A DNA stretch of 64,000 nt. Origin: Bathymodiolus brooksi. Taxonomy: Eukaryota; Mollusca; Bivalvia; Mytilida; Modiolidae. This document shows positions 20,891 to 31,043 of this stretch, piece after piece. The position numbers and the translations under genes are program-made. Position 1 is the first letter of the stretch, and every line of letters starts with the position of its first letter. The DNA lies in contig OY804580.1 of NCBI GenBank assembly GCA_963680875.1, forward strand, positions 97,679,353 through 97,743,352, in the 5' to 3' direction. The notes beneath the pieces are model-generated. The model was not told the DNA's origin, ran no database searches, and saw nothing but the letters and a program-made list of their open reading frames with translations.

Positions 20891-22699
20891 TCGGTATTGT
20901 AATGGTTTGTGTTCATCGGTAGTGTAATGGTTTGTGTTCCTCGGTGGTGTAATGGTTTGTGTTCCTCGGTAGTGTAATGGTTTGTGTTCATCGGTAGTGT
21001 AATGGTTTGTGTTCCTCGGTAGTGTAATGGTTTGTGTTCATCGGTGGTGTAATGGTTTGTGTTCCTCGGTGGTGTAATGGTTTGTGTCCGGTGGTGTAAT
21101 GGTTTGTGTTCCTCGGTAGTGTAATGGTTTGTGTCCGGTGGTGTAATGGTTTGTGTTCCTCGGTAGTGTAATGGTTTGTGTCCGGTGGTGTAATGGTTTG
21201 GGTTCCTCGGTGGTGTAATGGTTTGTGTCCGGGGGTGTAATGGTTTGTGTTCCTCGGTAGTGTAATGGTTTGTGTTCCTCGGTAGTGTAATGGTTTGTGT
21301 TCATCGGTTGTGTAATGGTTTGTGTCCGGTGGTGAAATGGTTTGGGTTCCTCGGTAGTGTAATGGTTTGTGTTCATCGGTGGTGTAATGGTTTGTGTTCC
21401 TCGGTGGTGTAATGGTTTGTGTTCATCGGTGGTGTAATGGTTTGTGTCCGGTGGTGAAATGGTTTGTGTTCCTCGGTAGTGTAATGGTTTGTGTTCCTCG
21501 TTAGTGTAATGGTTTGTGTTCATCGGTGGTGTAATGGTTTGTGTCCGGTGGTGAAATGGTTTGGGTTCCTCGGTAGTGTAATGGTTTGTGTTCCTCGGTA
21601 GTGTAATGGTTTGTGTTCATCGGTGGTGTAATGGTTTGTGTCCGGTGGTGAAATGGTTTGTGTTCCTCGGTAGTGTAATGGTTTGTGTTCATCGGTGGTG
21701 TAATGGTTTGTGTCCGGTGGTGAAATGGTTTGGGTTCCTCGGTGGTGTAATGGTTTGTGTTCCTCGGTATTGTAATGGTTTGTGTTCATCGGTGGTGTAA
21801 TGGTTTGTGTTCCTCGGTAGTGTAATGGTTTGTGTCCGGTGGTGTAATGGTTTGTGTTCGGTGGAGTAATGGTTTGTTTTCCTCGGTAGCATAATGGTTT
21901 GTGTTTCTCGATGGTGCAATGGTTTGTGTTCTTCAGTGGTGTAATGGTTTGTGTTCGGTTGTGTAATGGTTTGTGTCCGGTGATGTAATGGCTTGTGTTC
22001 CACGGTGGTGTAATGGTTTGTGCTTTTTGGTGGTTTAATGGTTTGTGTTCCTCGGTAGTGTAATGGTTTGTGTTCCTCGGTGGTGTAAAGGTTTGGGTTC
22101 CTCCGTGGTGTAATGATTTGTGTTCCTCGGTGATGTAATGGTGTGTGTTCCTCTGTGGTGTAATGGTTTGTGTTCCTCGGTGGTGTAATGATTTGTGTTT
22201 CTCGGTGGTGTAATGGCTTGTGTTCCTCTGTAGTGCAATGGTTTGTGTTACTCGGTGGTGTAATGATTTGTGTTTCTTGGTAGTGTAATTGTTTGTGTTC
22301 CTCTGTGGTGTAATGGTTTGTGTTCCTCGTTAGTGTAATGGTTTGTGTTCCTCGGTAGTGTAATTGTTTGTTTATCGGTGGTGTAATGGTTTTTGTTCCT
22401 CGGTAGTGTAATGGTTTGTGTTCGTCGGTGGTGTAGTGGTTTGTGTTCCTCTGTGGAGTGATGGCTTGTCTTTCTCGGCTGTTTAATTGTTTGTGTTTCT
22501 CAGTGGAGTAATGGTTTGTGTTGCTTTGTGGAGTAATGGTTTGTGTTCCTCGGTAGTGTAATGGTGTGTGTCTCTCAGTGGTGTAATTGTTTGTGTTTCT
22601 CAGTAGTGTAATGGTTTGTGTTTCTCAGTGGTGTAATGGTTTGTGTTCCTCGGTGGTGTAATGGTTTGTGTTTCTCGGTGGTGCAATGGTTTGTGTTCA
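20891..22699 (+). repeat. Higher-order duplication within the A-box satellite, unit 2
   Basis: Near-identical to unit 1. Its end coincides with the end of the whole array: both units end in TTTGTGTTCA, after which unit 1 continues with satellite (TCGGTATTG) and unit 2 with unique sequence (CTCTTTCAAAG). The missing 348 bp is flanked in unit 1 by near-identical GGGTTCCTCGGT...GTGTCCGGGGGTG, so unequal exchange explains it. Confidence 0.93.
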
Positions 22700-22731
22700 C
22701 TCTTTCAAAGTGACATGAAAGTGTTCTATTA

Positions 22732-22985
22732 GGGACCGACCATTTAACTTGAAGGGGGGGGGGGGGGTTATGGTTTTTTGTTTCGTTCAGAATTTGTTTT
22801 TCGGATAACACAAGAGTTAGAATATTTATCTTTTTTGTCGCGCAAAGCGGGAATTTTTTTTCCAGAATGGAACATTAGGTTATATGACAAAAACTCTGAA
22901 TCAGACTATTTTTTTTCCTCCACCAACATCAGAATATTTTTTTCATCAACATTGGGAATCAGATTATTTAAAAAAAAAAGAGGTG
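22732..22985 (-). mobile_element. Harbinger-like MITE, one end missing
   Basis: The terminal text GGGACCGACCATTTAACTTG then a run of about 14 G and TTATGGTTTTTTG matches the right terminal repeat of the full element at 32,454-32,759, in reverse orientation. The preceding TTA fits the expected target site. The internal words also match that element in reverse (TTATATGACAAAAACTCTGA, CCAACATCAGAATATTTT). The far terminal repeat is missing after a poly-A run. It lies about 30 bp from the end of the A-box satellite. Confidence 0.78.
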
Positions 22986-22989
22986 TTCA

Positions 22990-23313
22990 ATTAACACAAA
23001 TCCATGCCATTCCTACAATCTCTAACTATACAAATGGCAAAAAAGGAATAAATGAAACATAATATGGTGATCTTATAAATTGTGACCATCATACATCACA
23101 TTAACAGAGCAGCTGTTTTCTGATCGGCCATGACTTCTATTATATAGTAGGGTACCCGATGGGATAATGAAGACACGAAACCCAATAGTGGGAGAAAACA
23201 TGTACCGTCATTTTTTTTTAATGCCATGTGATATAGGAGTATCAAATAGTCGGGATTCAATGTCAATAATAAAACACATAACTTATACTTCTATTAGTAA
23301 GAAAGATGGATTA
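22990..23313. other. Non-coding stretch
   Basis: I see no gene or recognisable repeat between the truncated MITE and the next SINE. Confidence 0.4.
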
Positions 23314-23490
23314 GGGTTGTGGTGCTTAACGCCATTTTCAACAATATTTCAGCTATATCGTGGCGGTCAGTTATATTGGAGGAGGAAACCGGAGTACCCG
23401 GAGAAAATCACTGACCTGTAGTAAGTCACTGACAAACTTTATCACGTAAAGTTGTATCGAGTACACCCCGCCATCAACAGATTTCGAACT
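23314..23490 (-). mobile_element. SINE family 1, head truncated
   Basis: The tail and body are clear (GGTGCTTAACGCCATTTTCA, GGAAACCGGAGTACCCGGAG, GACAAACTTTATCACGTAAA). The match ends near CATCAACAGATTTCGAAC, so the 5' part of the tRNA head is lost. A different dispersed element follows directly. Confidence 0.85.
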
Positions 23491-23504
23491 TAAATTCGAA
23501 TTTA

Positions 23505-23695
23505 TAAATTAAAACGTAGATTTCAAATGTAGTGTGCACGGCACCTTTCCGGAATAACCTTCATCCGGGTACATTAAAAGATGACAGAATGGAAAGACAA
23601 ATAATGTAAAGTATTTGGGAGAAATAAAACCAAAGGGCCTAAACAGGATAACAAAAATAGGCTAAGGTAGCATATGCTTGTGGGAGGAGAACATT
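23505..23695 (+). repeat. Dispersed CATCAGG-type element, single internal unit
   Basis: AAAACGTAGATTTCAAATGT, GGAATAACCTTCATCCGGGT, AATAAAACCAAAGGGCCTAA and ACAGGATAACAAA follow in the same order as at 48,040-48,240. The 25-bp segment occurs only once here, which makes this a likely unamplified relative of the arrays at 2.5 and 53.6 kb. Confidence 0.72.
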
Positions 23696-23696
23696 A

Positions 23697-23899
23697 GTTT
23701 ATTGGTGGAGGAAACCGGAGTACACGGAGAAAAACCGTCTATCTATTACAAATCACTGACAAATTTTATCACATAATGTTGTATCGAATAGACCTCGTCA
23801 TGAACGGGATTCGAACTCACAACTGTAGTGGTGATAGGCACCGATTACATAGGTAGTTGCAAATCAAAATACCATACGATCACGACCACGACGGCCCTT
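23697..23899 (-). mobile_element. SINE family 1, tail truncated
   Basis: TTATTGGTGGAGGAAACCGG through ACGATCACGACCACGACGGC matches body and complete tRNA head on the minus strand, with B-box-like GGGATTCGAACTC. The last part of the tail is missing, with a dispersed element at the break. Confidence 0.82.
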
Positions 23900-24389
23900 T
23901 ATTGGTAAAATATACTAAAGTACACAAATAGAGTCGCGAACCGTCCATAAGTAATTTACCAACTTTATCCCACTAATGACATTAGCTTTGATAATAATTA
24001 CATTCCTTAGGAACTGTAAATTTCATTAATGAATGTATTTAGTAAACAATGACAGCAAAAAATACTGATGGCACAAAGAGAATTATTATGTTATATTCGT
24101 CAAAATGTTGATATTTAAAACATAGCTTTATTATGACTGTGAATAATACAATTGTAAGCTTTGAAAGCTTCAATGATTTTGATGGAAAAAAAGATTGAAT
24201 ATTATATTGTTTGTAGTCATCGATTGTCACCAGTCTTAATTATTATTTAATATCTTTTTCACAACTAGATACGTTTTCATTGATCAATTTTCAAGCATTT
24301 CGACGATCAATTCTGCAGGCATTATTTGGTAATTAAAACTTTTTTTTACATGGAGACAGGGGGAAACAGGATAATTAAAAACTGTCAAT
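23900..24389. other. Non-coding stretch
   Basis: I see no gene. The text around 23,990-24,050 (GGAACTGTAAATTTCATTAATGA and AGTAAACAATGACAG) resembles 2,910-2,950 and 48,246-48,290 and belongs to the 3' flank of the CATCAGG-type element. Confidence 0.5.
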
Positions 24390-24757
24390 CATTCATTGAG
24401 TGACTGAGTGAGTGATTGTTGTTTAACGCCAATTCAGCAATTTTTCAGCTATATCAAGATAATTTTCAATGAGATGATGATTAGGTCCGCTTTGTACTAG
24501 AACATCATGCTTAGTTGGATTATTATAATGCTAGCTCACTGAAACAGCAGTCCGCGGATAGACATGTCGCTCCACCCGGACACATTATTCTGATTCCGAG
24601 CCAACCAGTCTTTGCTCTTTCTCCTTAATGCTACGTGATTAGGGGAGAAGCAACAAATACCAATTTGATAGTCTTTGGTTTGACCTGACCGGGGCTCGAA
24701 CCCACGATCTACCGCACTCGAGGCGAGCACGCTAGCCATTACACAACCGATGCGGTT
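24390..24757 (-). mobile_element. SINE family 2, full-length reference copy
   Basis: On the minus strand: tRNA head with A-box TTGTGTAATGGCTAGCG and B-box GGGTTCGAGCCCCGG (clear Pol III promoter elements), a body with AGAGCAAAGACTGGTTGGCT and GTGGAGCGACATGTC, and a 3' tail TATAGCTGAAAAATTGCTGA then TTGGCGTTAAACAACAATCA and a CACT/CATT repeat. Its 5' end CATCGGTTGTGTAATGGCTA nearly equals the monomer of the satellite at 17.1-22.7 kb. The 74-codon frame over it is not a gene. Confidence 0.9.
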
Positions 24758-24971
24758 CAATCATTAATTAAGAATATTTATTAGAACTTTAATTGTTTAG
24801 CAACATAAAATGTTGTTAGATGACATTGTGCTTGGTAAAGTTTTCCACGAAAAAATGTATTCTGCGATTAGTGGGTCTCAGTTTTATAGTTTATACCGAA
24901 TGTTGCCAGTGTCTCTGGATTCCCAATTCTTGATTGCCGTTTTGAGTTTCTATTGTTTGGTTTGGTTAGTT

Positions 24972-25221
24972 TTATGGTGTTTAACGCCACTTTCAACAAT
25001 ATTTCAGTTATATCATGGCGGTCAGTTTTATTGGTGGAGGAAACCGGAGGACCGGGAGAAAACCACCGACCTGGCGCAAGTCACTACCAAACTTTATCAT
25101 TTAATGTTTTACATCTCGCCCTATTCGAGATTCGAACTCACAACATCAGTTGTGATAGGCACTGATTGCATAGGTAGTTGTTAATCCAATTACCATACGA
25201 TCACGGCCACGACGACCCCTT
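24972..25221 (-). mobile_element. SINE family 1, near full-length
   Basis: One of the best-preserved members: TATGGTGTTTAACGCCACTT tail, GGTCAGTTTTATTGGTGGAG, CCGGGAGAAAACCACCGACC body, and ATTCGAGATTCGAACTCACA (B-box) with ATACGATCACGGCCACGACG at the 5' end on the minus strand. The open frames across it (up to 124 codons) reflect the SINE sequence. Confidence 0.9.
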
Positions 25222-26038
25222 AGGAAGGACAAAAGGACAAACAATCATCTACTAAACACTACACATAAAACTAAAGATCGAGAAACATGAACCACACAAA
25301 AAACCGGAAGCAGCACCAATGATATTTATTCTCCGAATGTATTATCATTCCAGTAGAAGATTTGGACATGAACTCGATGATTATTCGATAATACATACAT
25401 GTATTTCTGTTAATTGTTGAAATTTCAATTCTCAGTTCCTATTTATAAAACAGAGTCTTAATTACCTTATTAACACTTTTTGGCTTAAAATTGTGTATAT
25501 GAAAATATAAATAAGTGTTTCATTTACCACCTGTTTGTAAAACAGCAAATGGAGGCCAAAGTTATATAGGTACATTATATTTTCTCGGTGTATGGGAGAC
25601 AACTCTGTCGCAACAATAAACAGGCATGCATTTTGCTTAATAGATAAACGAAAATACAGTCATATATTATGTGTCCATAACCTGACAATCAGCTCTTTCT
25701 CCAACATCTGCAGGTACCATTAGCCATTATGATATTAGGGAAATATTGTTTTGTTGCTTTTTGTTCAGTGTGTCTATTTATTTTCGATACGATGCTGTCA
25801 GAAATAAGAAAGAAATGGATTGTTATCGAAGACATTTCATTGGAATTATAAACAAAGACACATTGGAGAAAACCGAAAGGGACAATCAACAATGGACAAT
25901 CGAGAGAAACTGCCAACATCTTGCAATGTTCGCTTGATCAATTTTTGTAATAATCAATCTTGAGCTTGTGATATATGTACGTTACACGTGGTTTAATTTG
26001 CCCTATTTTGATTAACTCAATACAACATTATGATATAA
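25222..26038. other. Non-coding stretch with a dispersed-repeat end
   Basis: I see no gene. Bases 25,850-25,925 (CATTGGAGAAAACCGAAAGG, GACAATCAACAATGGACAAT) are the reverse complement of a family end found at 26,430-26,510, 29,390-29,465, 36,585-36,640 and 48,805-48,870. Confidence 0.5.
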
Positions 26039-26152
26039 AGTGTGTCAGTGACTAGTGGCAGGTCGGTGGATTTGTCTGGCATGCCGGTTACCTCCATCCA
26101 TAAAACTGACCACCAAGATATAGTTGAAATAGTGTTGAAAGTGGCGTTAGAT
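26039..26152 (+). mobile_element. SINE family 1, 3' half only
   Basis: Forward orientation: TGTCAGTGACTAGTGGCAGG, CCATAAAACTGACCACCAAG, ATAGTGTTGAAAGTGGCGTT. The tRNA head is missing, as expected for incomplete reverse transcription. Confidence 0.82.
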
Positions 26153-26289
26153 ACCATAATTCTAACCCTATCTTGATTAATATGTTACGTAGAAATCTTG
26201 TCATTAAATAGATAAAACTTGGCCAAATAGAAATTATTTATAATGTATGGTAATATAATATGTGTATAATGATTCTATGAGTAACATGG

Positions 26290-26515
26290 CTCGTGCTTTA
26301 TAAGATACACGAATTGTTTACCCTACACGAGCACCTTGGTTCACCCGTGGGTTTTGTTGGGGTTCGTGTTGTTAATCTGTTTAGCTTGATGTGTTCAGTT
26401 TTTCTGTTTTGTTCGTCTTCGTCATGTGTCTTGTGTACTCAATGTTGCCAGTGTCTCTGGATTGTCAATTCTTGATAACCCCTTCTGTTTTCTCTAACGT
26501 TTATTTACAGTTGAA
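26290..26515 (+). repeat. Dispersed repeat, GTTGCCAGTGTCTCTGG family
   Basis: GGTTCGTGTTGTTAATCTGT, TTCGTCTTCGTCATGTGTC, TGTTGCCAGTGTCTCTGGAT and CTCTAACGTTTATTTACAG recur at 29,225-29,470 (forward), 36,530-36,800 (reverse) and in part at 24,890 and 48,795. It is non-coding and the class is unknown. Confidence 0.65.
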
Positions 26516-26653
26516 ACACTTTCTTGCACGTGTATTCGCTTCTGTTTGGAAAAAATAACAATGACAAACCTATGAATACGTATCATTTTAGAATCAAATT
26601 GGGAATATGCAAGATGCTTATTGGATAGCAATGCTCGCAAATACATTGGAGTG

Positions 26654-26851
26654 AACGAGTGATTGTTTTCTAACGCCAAATGGGCAATTTTTCAGCTATA
26701 TCATGGTGAGAACAAGTCACATTCGAGCTGTTTTGTACTAGAGTCACGCTCTTAGTTAGATGTCATAGTGATATCTCAAGGAAACAGCAGTTCGAACCCA
26801 CGATGCAGCACATTCGATGCGAGCTCGCTAACCCCCGATGTGGTTCTAATA
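26654..26851 (-). mobile_element. SINE family 2 with internal deletion
   Basis: The tail (AACGCCAAATGGGCAATTTT), then GGAAACAGCAGTTCGAACCC joins directly to the B-box region, skipping about 140 bp found in the full copy at 24,390-24,757. The head ends at CCCCGATGTGG. Confidence 0.8.
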
Positions 26852-27149
26852 CATTGGTGGAAGGTATGTTGTAGAAGAAAATTACTATATACAAAATAAT
26901 GATTTATCAATAATCAAACAATATTTGCTTCAATTAAATTCAAAACACATACGGACATATTGTTCTGGCCTTGAATATGCATGAAATATTTCCCGCTGGA
27001 CGTTAAGCAACAAACTAATAAGCAACAAATCATTAATATCAACGTTGTGTACTTGAAGTGTACTCAACATCATTTGAGGATGGGGGAGAGAATTAGGCGC
27101 CGTTTTATAAACATTGCTTGCTAAGTCTAAGAACTTGCCCGGTCCTTTA
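26852..27149. other. Non-coding stretch
   Basis: I see no gene. Bases 27,085-27,150 include TTAGGCGCCG and GGTCCTTTAACTTAACG, loosely like the 175-bp repeat of copies A and B. Confidence 0.35.
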
Positions 27150-27437
27150 ACTTAACGTTCCGCTATATAGATGATGTCCTTTTACTAAATAATATTAAGC
27201 TTGAGGTTTTTTGTTGATCGAATCTATCCCATTGAACTTGAAATAAAGGATACCACAGATACAGCTAGGTCTGCTTCATACTTTGACCTACACATCGAAA
27301 TTGACAGTGATGACCGATTAAGATCTGAAGTTTACGACAAAAGAGATTATTTCAATTTTCCCATTGTGAACTTTCCATTTGTATGTAGCAAAATTCCAGT
27401 AGTACCTGTATATGGAGAATACATATCTTCCAGTTGA
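27150..27437 (+). pseudogene. Frameshifted reverse-transcriptase fragment with YIDD
   Basis: One frame (from 27,158) reads FRYIDDVLLLNNIK, with the YIDD catalytic motif of reverse transcriptases. After a single-base shift near 27,200 the frame of 27,201 continues VDRIYPIELEIKDTTDTARS, SYFDLHIEIDSDDRLRSEVY and DKRDYFNFPIVNFPFVC, then stops at 27,435-27,437. This is a short, broken piece of a retroelement polymerase. I recall this text from single-ORF elements common in molluscs, but I cannot fix the clade (non-LTR or Penelope-like). Confidence 0.8.
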
Positions 27438-28045
27438 TTTGATATTAGAGGAGTTACGGTTTCTGATTAACCTTTTGGTATTGACAATCTCGACATCGAT
27501 GGTACATATTGTAATCGTCTAAGCGAAACAGTAATACATATTTAGTTAACACCTTTGCATTATTGATCAACATACAAGCGACCAAATGTATTCTTCCATT
27601 CATAATTTCATTCACACAACAAACAGTTGTGCTTATAGATCTGTATAATACATTCATATATACACTCCAATGATAATCAGGAGAGAAAAAACATCACTTT
27701 AGATGGTACACAAACTAGACAAATAACATCAATTTAAACTTTCGTCATTAGTAAAAAATATTGCGAGCAATATGAAGATTAATTCATAATAGAAAATGCA
27801 TCCACTAGTTGGTGTGACGATTACTATCCCAGACACCATCTGTCATACCTTATCACAATAAGGGGAGATAATCGATATTGAGAACCGCAAAAGTCATAAT
27901 ATTGTAAATACCGTTACTTGTAATTGTATTAAAGCTGCATTTTGTCGAAGCGTTCTAGTCGATTTAGAAATATATTTGTAATGAGACAATGTTGATCAAT
28001 GTTCGTCAGGATTAAGTGTGTGAGTGTGTAGTAATTACTTATAAT
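27438..28045. other. Non-coding stretch
   Basis: I see no gene or clear repeat. It is AT-rich, and bases 28,010-28,030 (GTGTGTGAGTGTG) lead into the next array. Confidence 0.4.
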
Positions 28046-28790
28046 CTATGTCAGTTATTACGTATATGTATAATTTACTTCGTATCTGTATCGCTTACTT
28101 AGCATCTATCTTATCTACGTCATATTTGTATAATTTACTTCGTATTTGTATCATTTACTTCGTATTTGTATCATTTGCTCAGCATATACCGTTATATAAT
28201 CTACGTCGTATTTGTATCATTGATGTCGCATCTGTATCATTTACTTCGTATCTGTATCATGTACTTCGTATCTGTATCATTTACTTCATATATGTATCAT
28301 TGATTTCGTATCTGTATCATTTACGTCGTATCTGAATAATTTACTTAGCATCTATATAATCTACGTCGTATTTGTATCATTTACTTCGCATCTATATCAT
28401 CTACGTCATATCTGTATCATTTATATCTTAACTGTATCATCTACGCGTATTTGTATAATTTACTTCGTATTTTTATAATTTACTTCGTATATGTATCATT
28501 TACGTCGTATCTGCATAATTTACTCAGCATCTATATATTCTACGCAGTATTTGTATAATTTATATCTTAACTGTATCATCTACGCCGTAATTGTATAATT
28601 CTACTTCGTATATGTATCATTTACATCGTATCTGTACCAATTACTTAGTATATGTATACTGTACTTAGCAGCTGTATCATTAACACCGTATCTGTATCAT
28701 TTACCTCGCATCTGTATCATTTACTTAACATTTGTATCATTTACTTTATATCTCTATCATCTACTTCGTATCTATATCAATTACCTAATG
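28046..28790 (+). repeat. 20-bp minisatellite (TATCTGTATCATTTACTTCG)
   Basis: About 37 diverged units of about 20 bp; common variants are ATTTGTATAATTTACTTCGT and ATCTATATCATCTACGTCGT. Open frames of 82 and 95 codons over it are repeat translations rich in Y/L/I/S and are not called. Confidence 0.93.
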
Positions 28791-28807
28791 TTCTGTGTAA
28801 TTGTATA

Positions 28808-28986
28808 CAGTCAAACTTGTATTTAGAGGTCACCTTTAGGACAAAGAAAGAGTGGCCTTATATGACAGGTGACCTCTTAAAAGAGGTTCAATTCATATGA
28901 AATGTTCTATGATTGGACAAGAAAATGGTGACCTTTTAATACAGGTGACTGCTTAATAGAGGTGACCGCATGGACAGGTTTGACTA
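28808..28986. mobile_element. MITE-like element with AGTCAAACYTGT inverted ends
   Basis: The left end CAGTCAAACTTGTATTTAGA and the reverse complement of the right end (AGTCAAACCTGTCCATGCGG) share a 12-bp terminal inverted repeat with one transition. Both are followed inward by AGGTCACC/GGTGACC motifs, which recur in the middle (GGTGACCTCTTAAAAGAGG, itself a hairpin). Flanking TA dinucleotides fit a Tc1/mariner-type target, but this is weak. Confidence 0.65.
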
Positions 28987-29084
28987 CATATATTCTGTAT
29001 CATGTACGATGTATCCGAGATCACTCACGGAAAACACTGGATACGAAATATACACAATCTGGTGAGCAGAGACAATGAAGCACA

Positions 29085-29470
29085 TATATCGATTATCCCC
29101 GCCACAGTTGTGTCTGTCTCAAGCATGGACCTGGATTTCCAACGTCATATGTCGTGGTCTTTTTGTATTCAGTGAGTTCAGTTAAGATGGGAGGTGATTG
29201 CTCGTTTGGATGTCATTAGTGGAATTGATTGTCATCACTGTTTAAACTGTCTATTCATGATCCTTTAAGATTTCCGCATAAAACACGATGTTCGGTTCGT
29301 CTTTATCTGCAGTCGTTTGTAGGAGGGCTCGTGTTTTATTTACGTCATTTGTGTTCGCTTGCCAATAATGGCGTCCAACACATATCGTCTAGTTGCCAGT
29401 TTCTCTGTATTGTCCAATTTTGATGCCCCTTCGATTTCCTTTAACGTTTATTTGATCGAAACATCGATAT
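29085..29470 (+). repeat. Two adjoining dispersed-repeat pieces
   Basis: CGATTATCCCCGCCAC with TGTCTGTCTCAAG (29,085-29,180) belongs to the CCCCGCCACTT family. GGTTCGTCTTTATCTGCAGT, AGTTGCCAGTTTCTCTGTAT and TTAACGTTTATTTGATCGAA (29,225-29,470) belong to the GTTGCCAG family. The 64-codon frame here is not supported. Confidence 0.6.
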
Positions 29471-31043
29471 ATGATAGGTCTTTGAATTTCTATGGGAGCT
29501 TCTTCCATAAATAAAAATTATCGAAATTGTATAAACTAAATATTGTTGAAACTGGCGTTAAAACAACCCACAATTCAAAAATCATTTTAAATGTCATTAT
29601 AAATCTATGTTGTCAATTACTTGTAAGTTTACGAGAACAGACATTTTCTGCATTTTGTCTCCCTCTTGGAAAAATACAAAACAATAATTAGCTAACACAT
29701 CAATACTAATCATAACCTTAATATAATATAATATACTAATTATTTGTAACATTATACACTAATGATAATGTAAACATATTCACAGGAATAAAACAAGAAA
29801 TGTTTAAAACTACAATGTTATGTACCTTTAAGATAGGAATACAGTGGACGTTCACATCATGAATAGAAAGTTTAAACATAAGTGATAATCAATTCCATCA
29901 ATAGCACCAAAACGAACATCTTTTATTTTATGCAGAAATCGTAAAGGACACCACAAAACGGAACGTACAATGTAAATACACATAATAGGACAACACTAAA
30001 AAAACCTACAAATATGAACAACACGGACCTTACCAAAAACATCGCCACTGCAGGTGTTTAACGTTCATGTCTTAGTGGTGGTAGCTAATGTCAAATTACT
30101 ATACCAAACCCTGAACGCTGTCCTTTTCCTCTAATTTATAAACATATTTACTCTATTCGGAGAACATCAGTCGATACCCTGTTTGTGTGGCTCTTGTTGT
30201 TTATCATTAATTTTCTGTGTATTGTGACTAGTTAACCATTGTTTGTATTTTTGTCCTTTTTCGTTTGGTCACTGTATGTTCTGTCTTTCGATTTACGGAT
30301 TCTGATTACCTCTTTGGTATCTTCTAACTAATATTACTTGTAACTCGAGCATGATTTGTCGTCGTATTTTAACATGAGAAACATAAAGAGCGTAACTATT
30401 GGAGCAGGAACTGCTTACTCTTCATGAGCACATGATTTCAGCCCCAGTTTTTGGTTGTGTTCGTGTTTCTCAATCTTTAGTTTTCTGTGTACTACTTTGT
30501 GAATCATTGTTTATCTCTGTTTACTTTTTCTTTTGATCATTGTATTGTCTGTCCTTCAATTTACGTCTTCTGATTACCACTTTGTTGTCTTCAAATTTAT
30601 CTCAAAATTTGCATAGCATGTTTTACAGTTAAATATCTTTGGTTTAGTCGTTGTTCAATCAATACGAAATGGTAGCTTAAAAATACTGACGAAACAATAA
30701 AACTAACAAACAAATTGCAGCACATTCAACATGCTCATTCTTGTCATAATATGATATGGTTTCATCTCAGTTAAAACACATTAATGTCAGCTAAACGGTT
30801 GATTATACAGTAAACTGAAAGATGTCACCTACATTTAAATAGCTCCCGTCAATTCTGTTTAAGATAAAACAGTAAGACAAATGCATAGACATATATTATT
30901 ATCAGCTTTACCTTCATTATTATTCATAAGTCAGAATTAATCCATGTTACGATTTATCCGGTCTTCTTGATTACACGTATGATGTCAGTTTAAGAATTTT
31001 ACATATCCTTTAATGTTCAGTCCTGTGAAGTTATACATTAAAT
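29471..31043. other. Repeat mosaic without a gene
   Basis: A SINE-tail remnant (ATATTGTTGAAACTGGCGTT) lies at about 29,540-29,565. Bases 30,170-30,335 and 30,440-30,600 are two tandemly arranged members of the GGTATC-end family (CTTTCGATTTACGGATTCTG and CTTCAATTTACGTCTTCTGA). Nothing else recognisable is present. Confidence 0.5.

Larger units (their letters stand above)
17109..22699 (+). repeat. 25-bp satellite, each monomer a tRNA A-box (about 220 units)
   Basis: Monomer: TCGGTAGTGTAATGGTTTGT plus GTTCC, period exactly 25 bp (GGTAGTGTAA at 17,161 and 50 bp later). Variants have GGTGG or GTTCAT, and shorter units with GTCCGGTGG appear in the right half. TAGTGTAATGG and TGGTGTAATGG both fit the A-box consensus TRGYNNARNGG of tRNA promoters. 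The monomer also matches the tRNA head of SINE family 2 (CATCGGTGGTATAATTGTTA at 51,031). Units are very uniform from 17.1 to 18.9 kb and diverged near the right edge. The minus strand has no stop in any frame, which yields long NTNHYTTEEHKPLHY-type frames of up to 277 codons. These are artefacts. Confidence 0.96.

Noticed and set aside
19779..21800. Plus-strand frames of 70 codons (MFLGSVMVCVHRWCNG) occurring twice
   Set aside because: Same satellite artefact; the two copies reflect the 1,809-bp duplication.
16988..22238. Long minus-strand frames (up to 277 codons) with NTNHYTTEEHKPLHYRGTQT repeats, like a histidine-rich repeat protein
   Set aside because: The 25-bp monomer has no stop in any minus-strand frame, so three monomers translate as a 25-residue period automatically. 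There is no promoter, start context or codon-position bias.
17109..22699. Cluster of true tRNA genes
   Set aside because: Only the A-box part is present; there is no anticodon loop, T-arm, B-box or acceptor stem in the 25-bp units.
24536..24760. 74-codon minus-strand frame (MNRIGCVMASVLASSAVDRG...) as a small protein
   Set aside because: It is the translation of the SINE family 2 head and body, seen in several truncated copies.
24810..25184. 124-codon frame over 24,810-25,184
   Set aside because: The second half is SINE family 1 read through; the first half is a dispersed-repeat piece without a domain.
28048..28900. Frames of 82 and 95 codons rich in Leu/Ile/Tyr suggesting membrane proteins
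   Set aside because: They are translations of a 20-bp minisatellite, with the apparent hydrophobic segments produced by the repeat.
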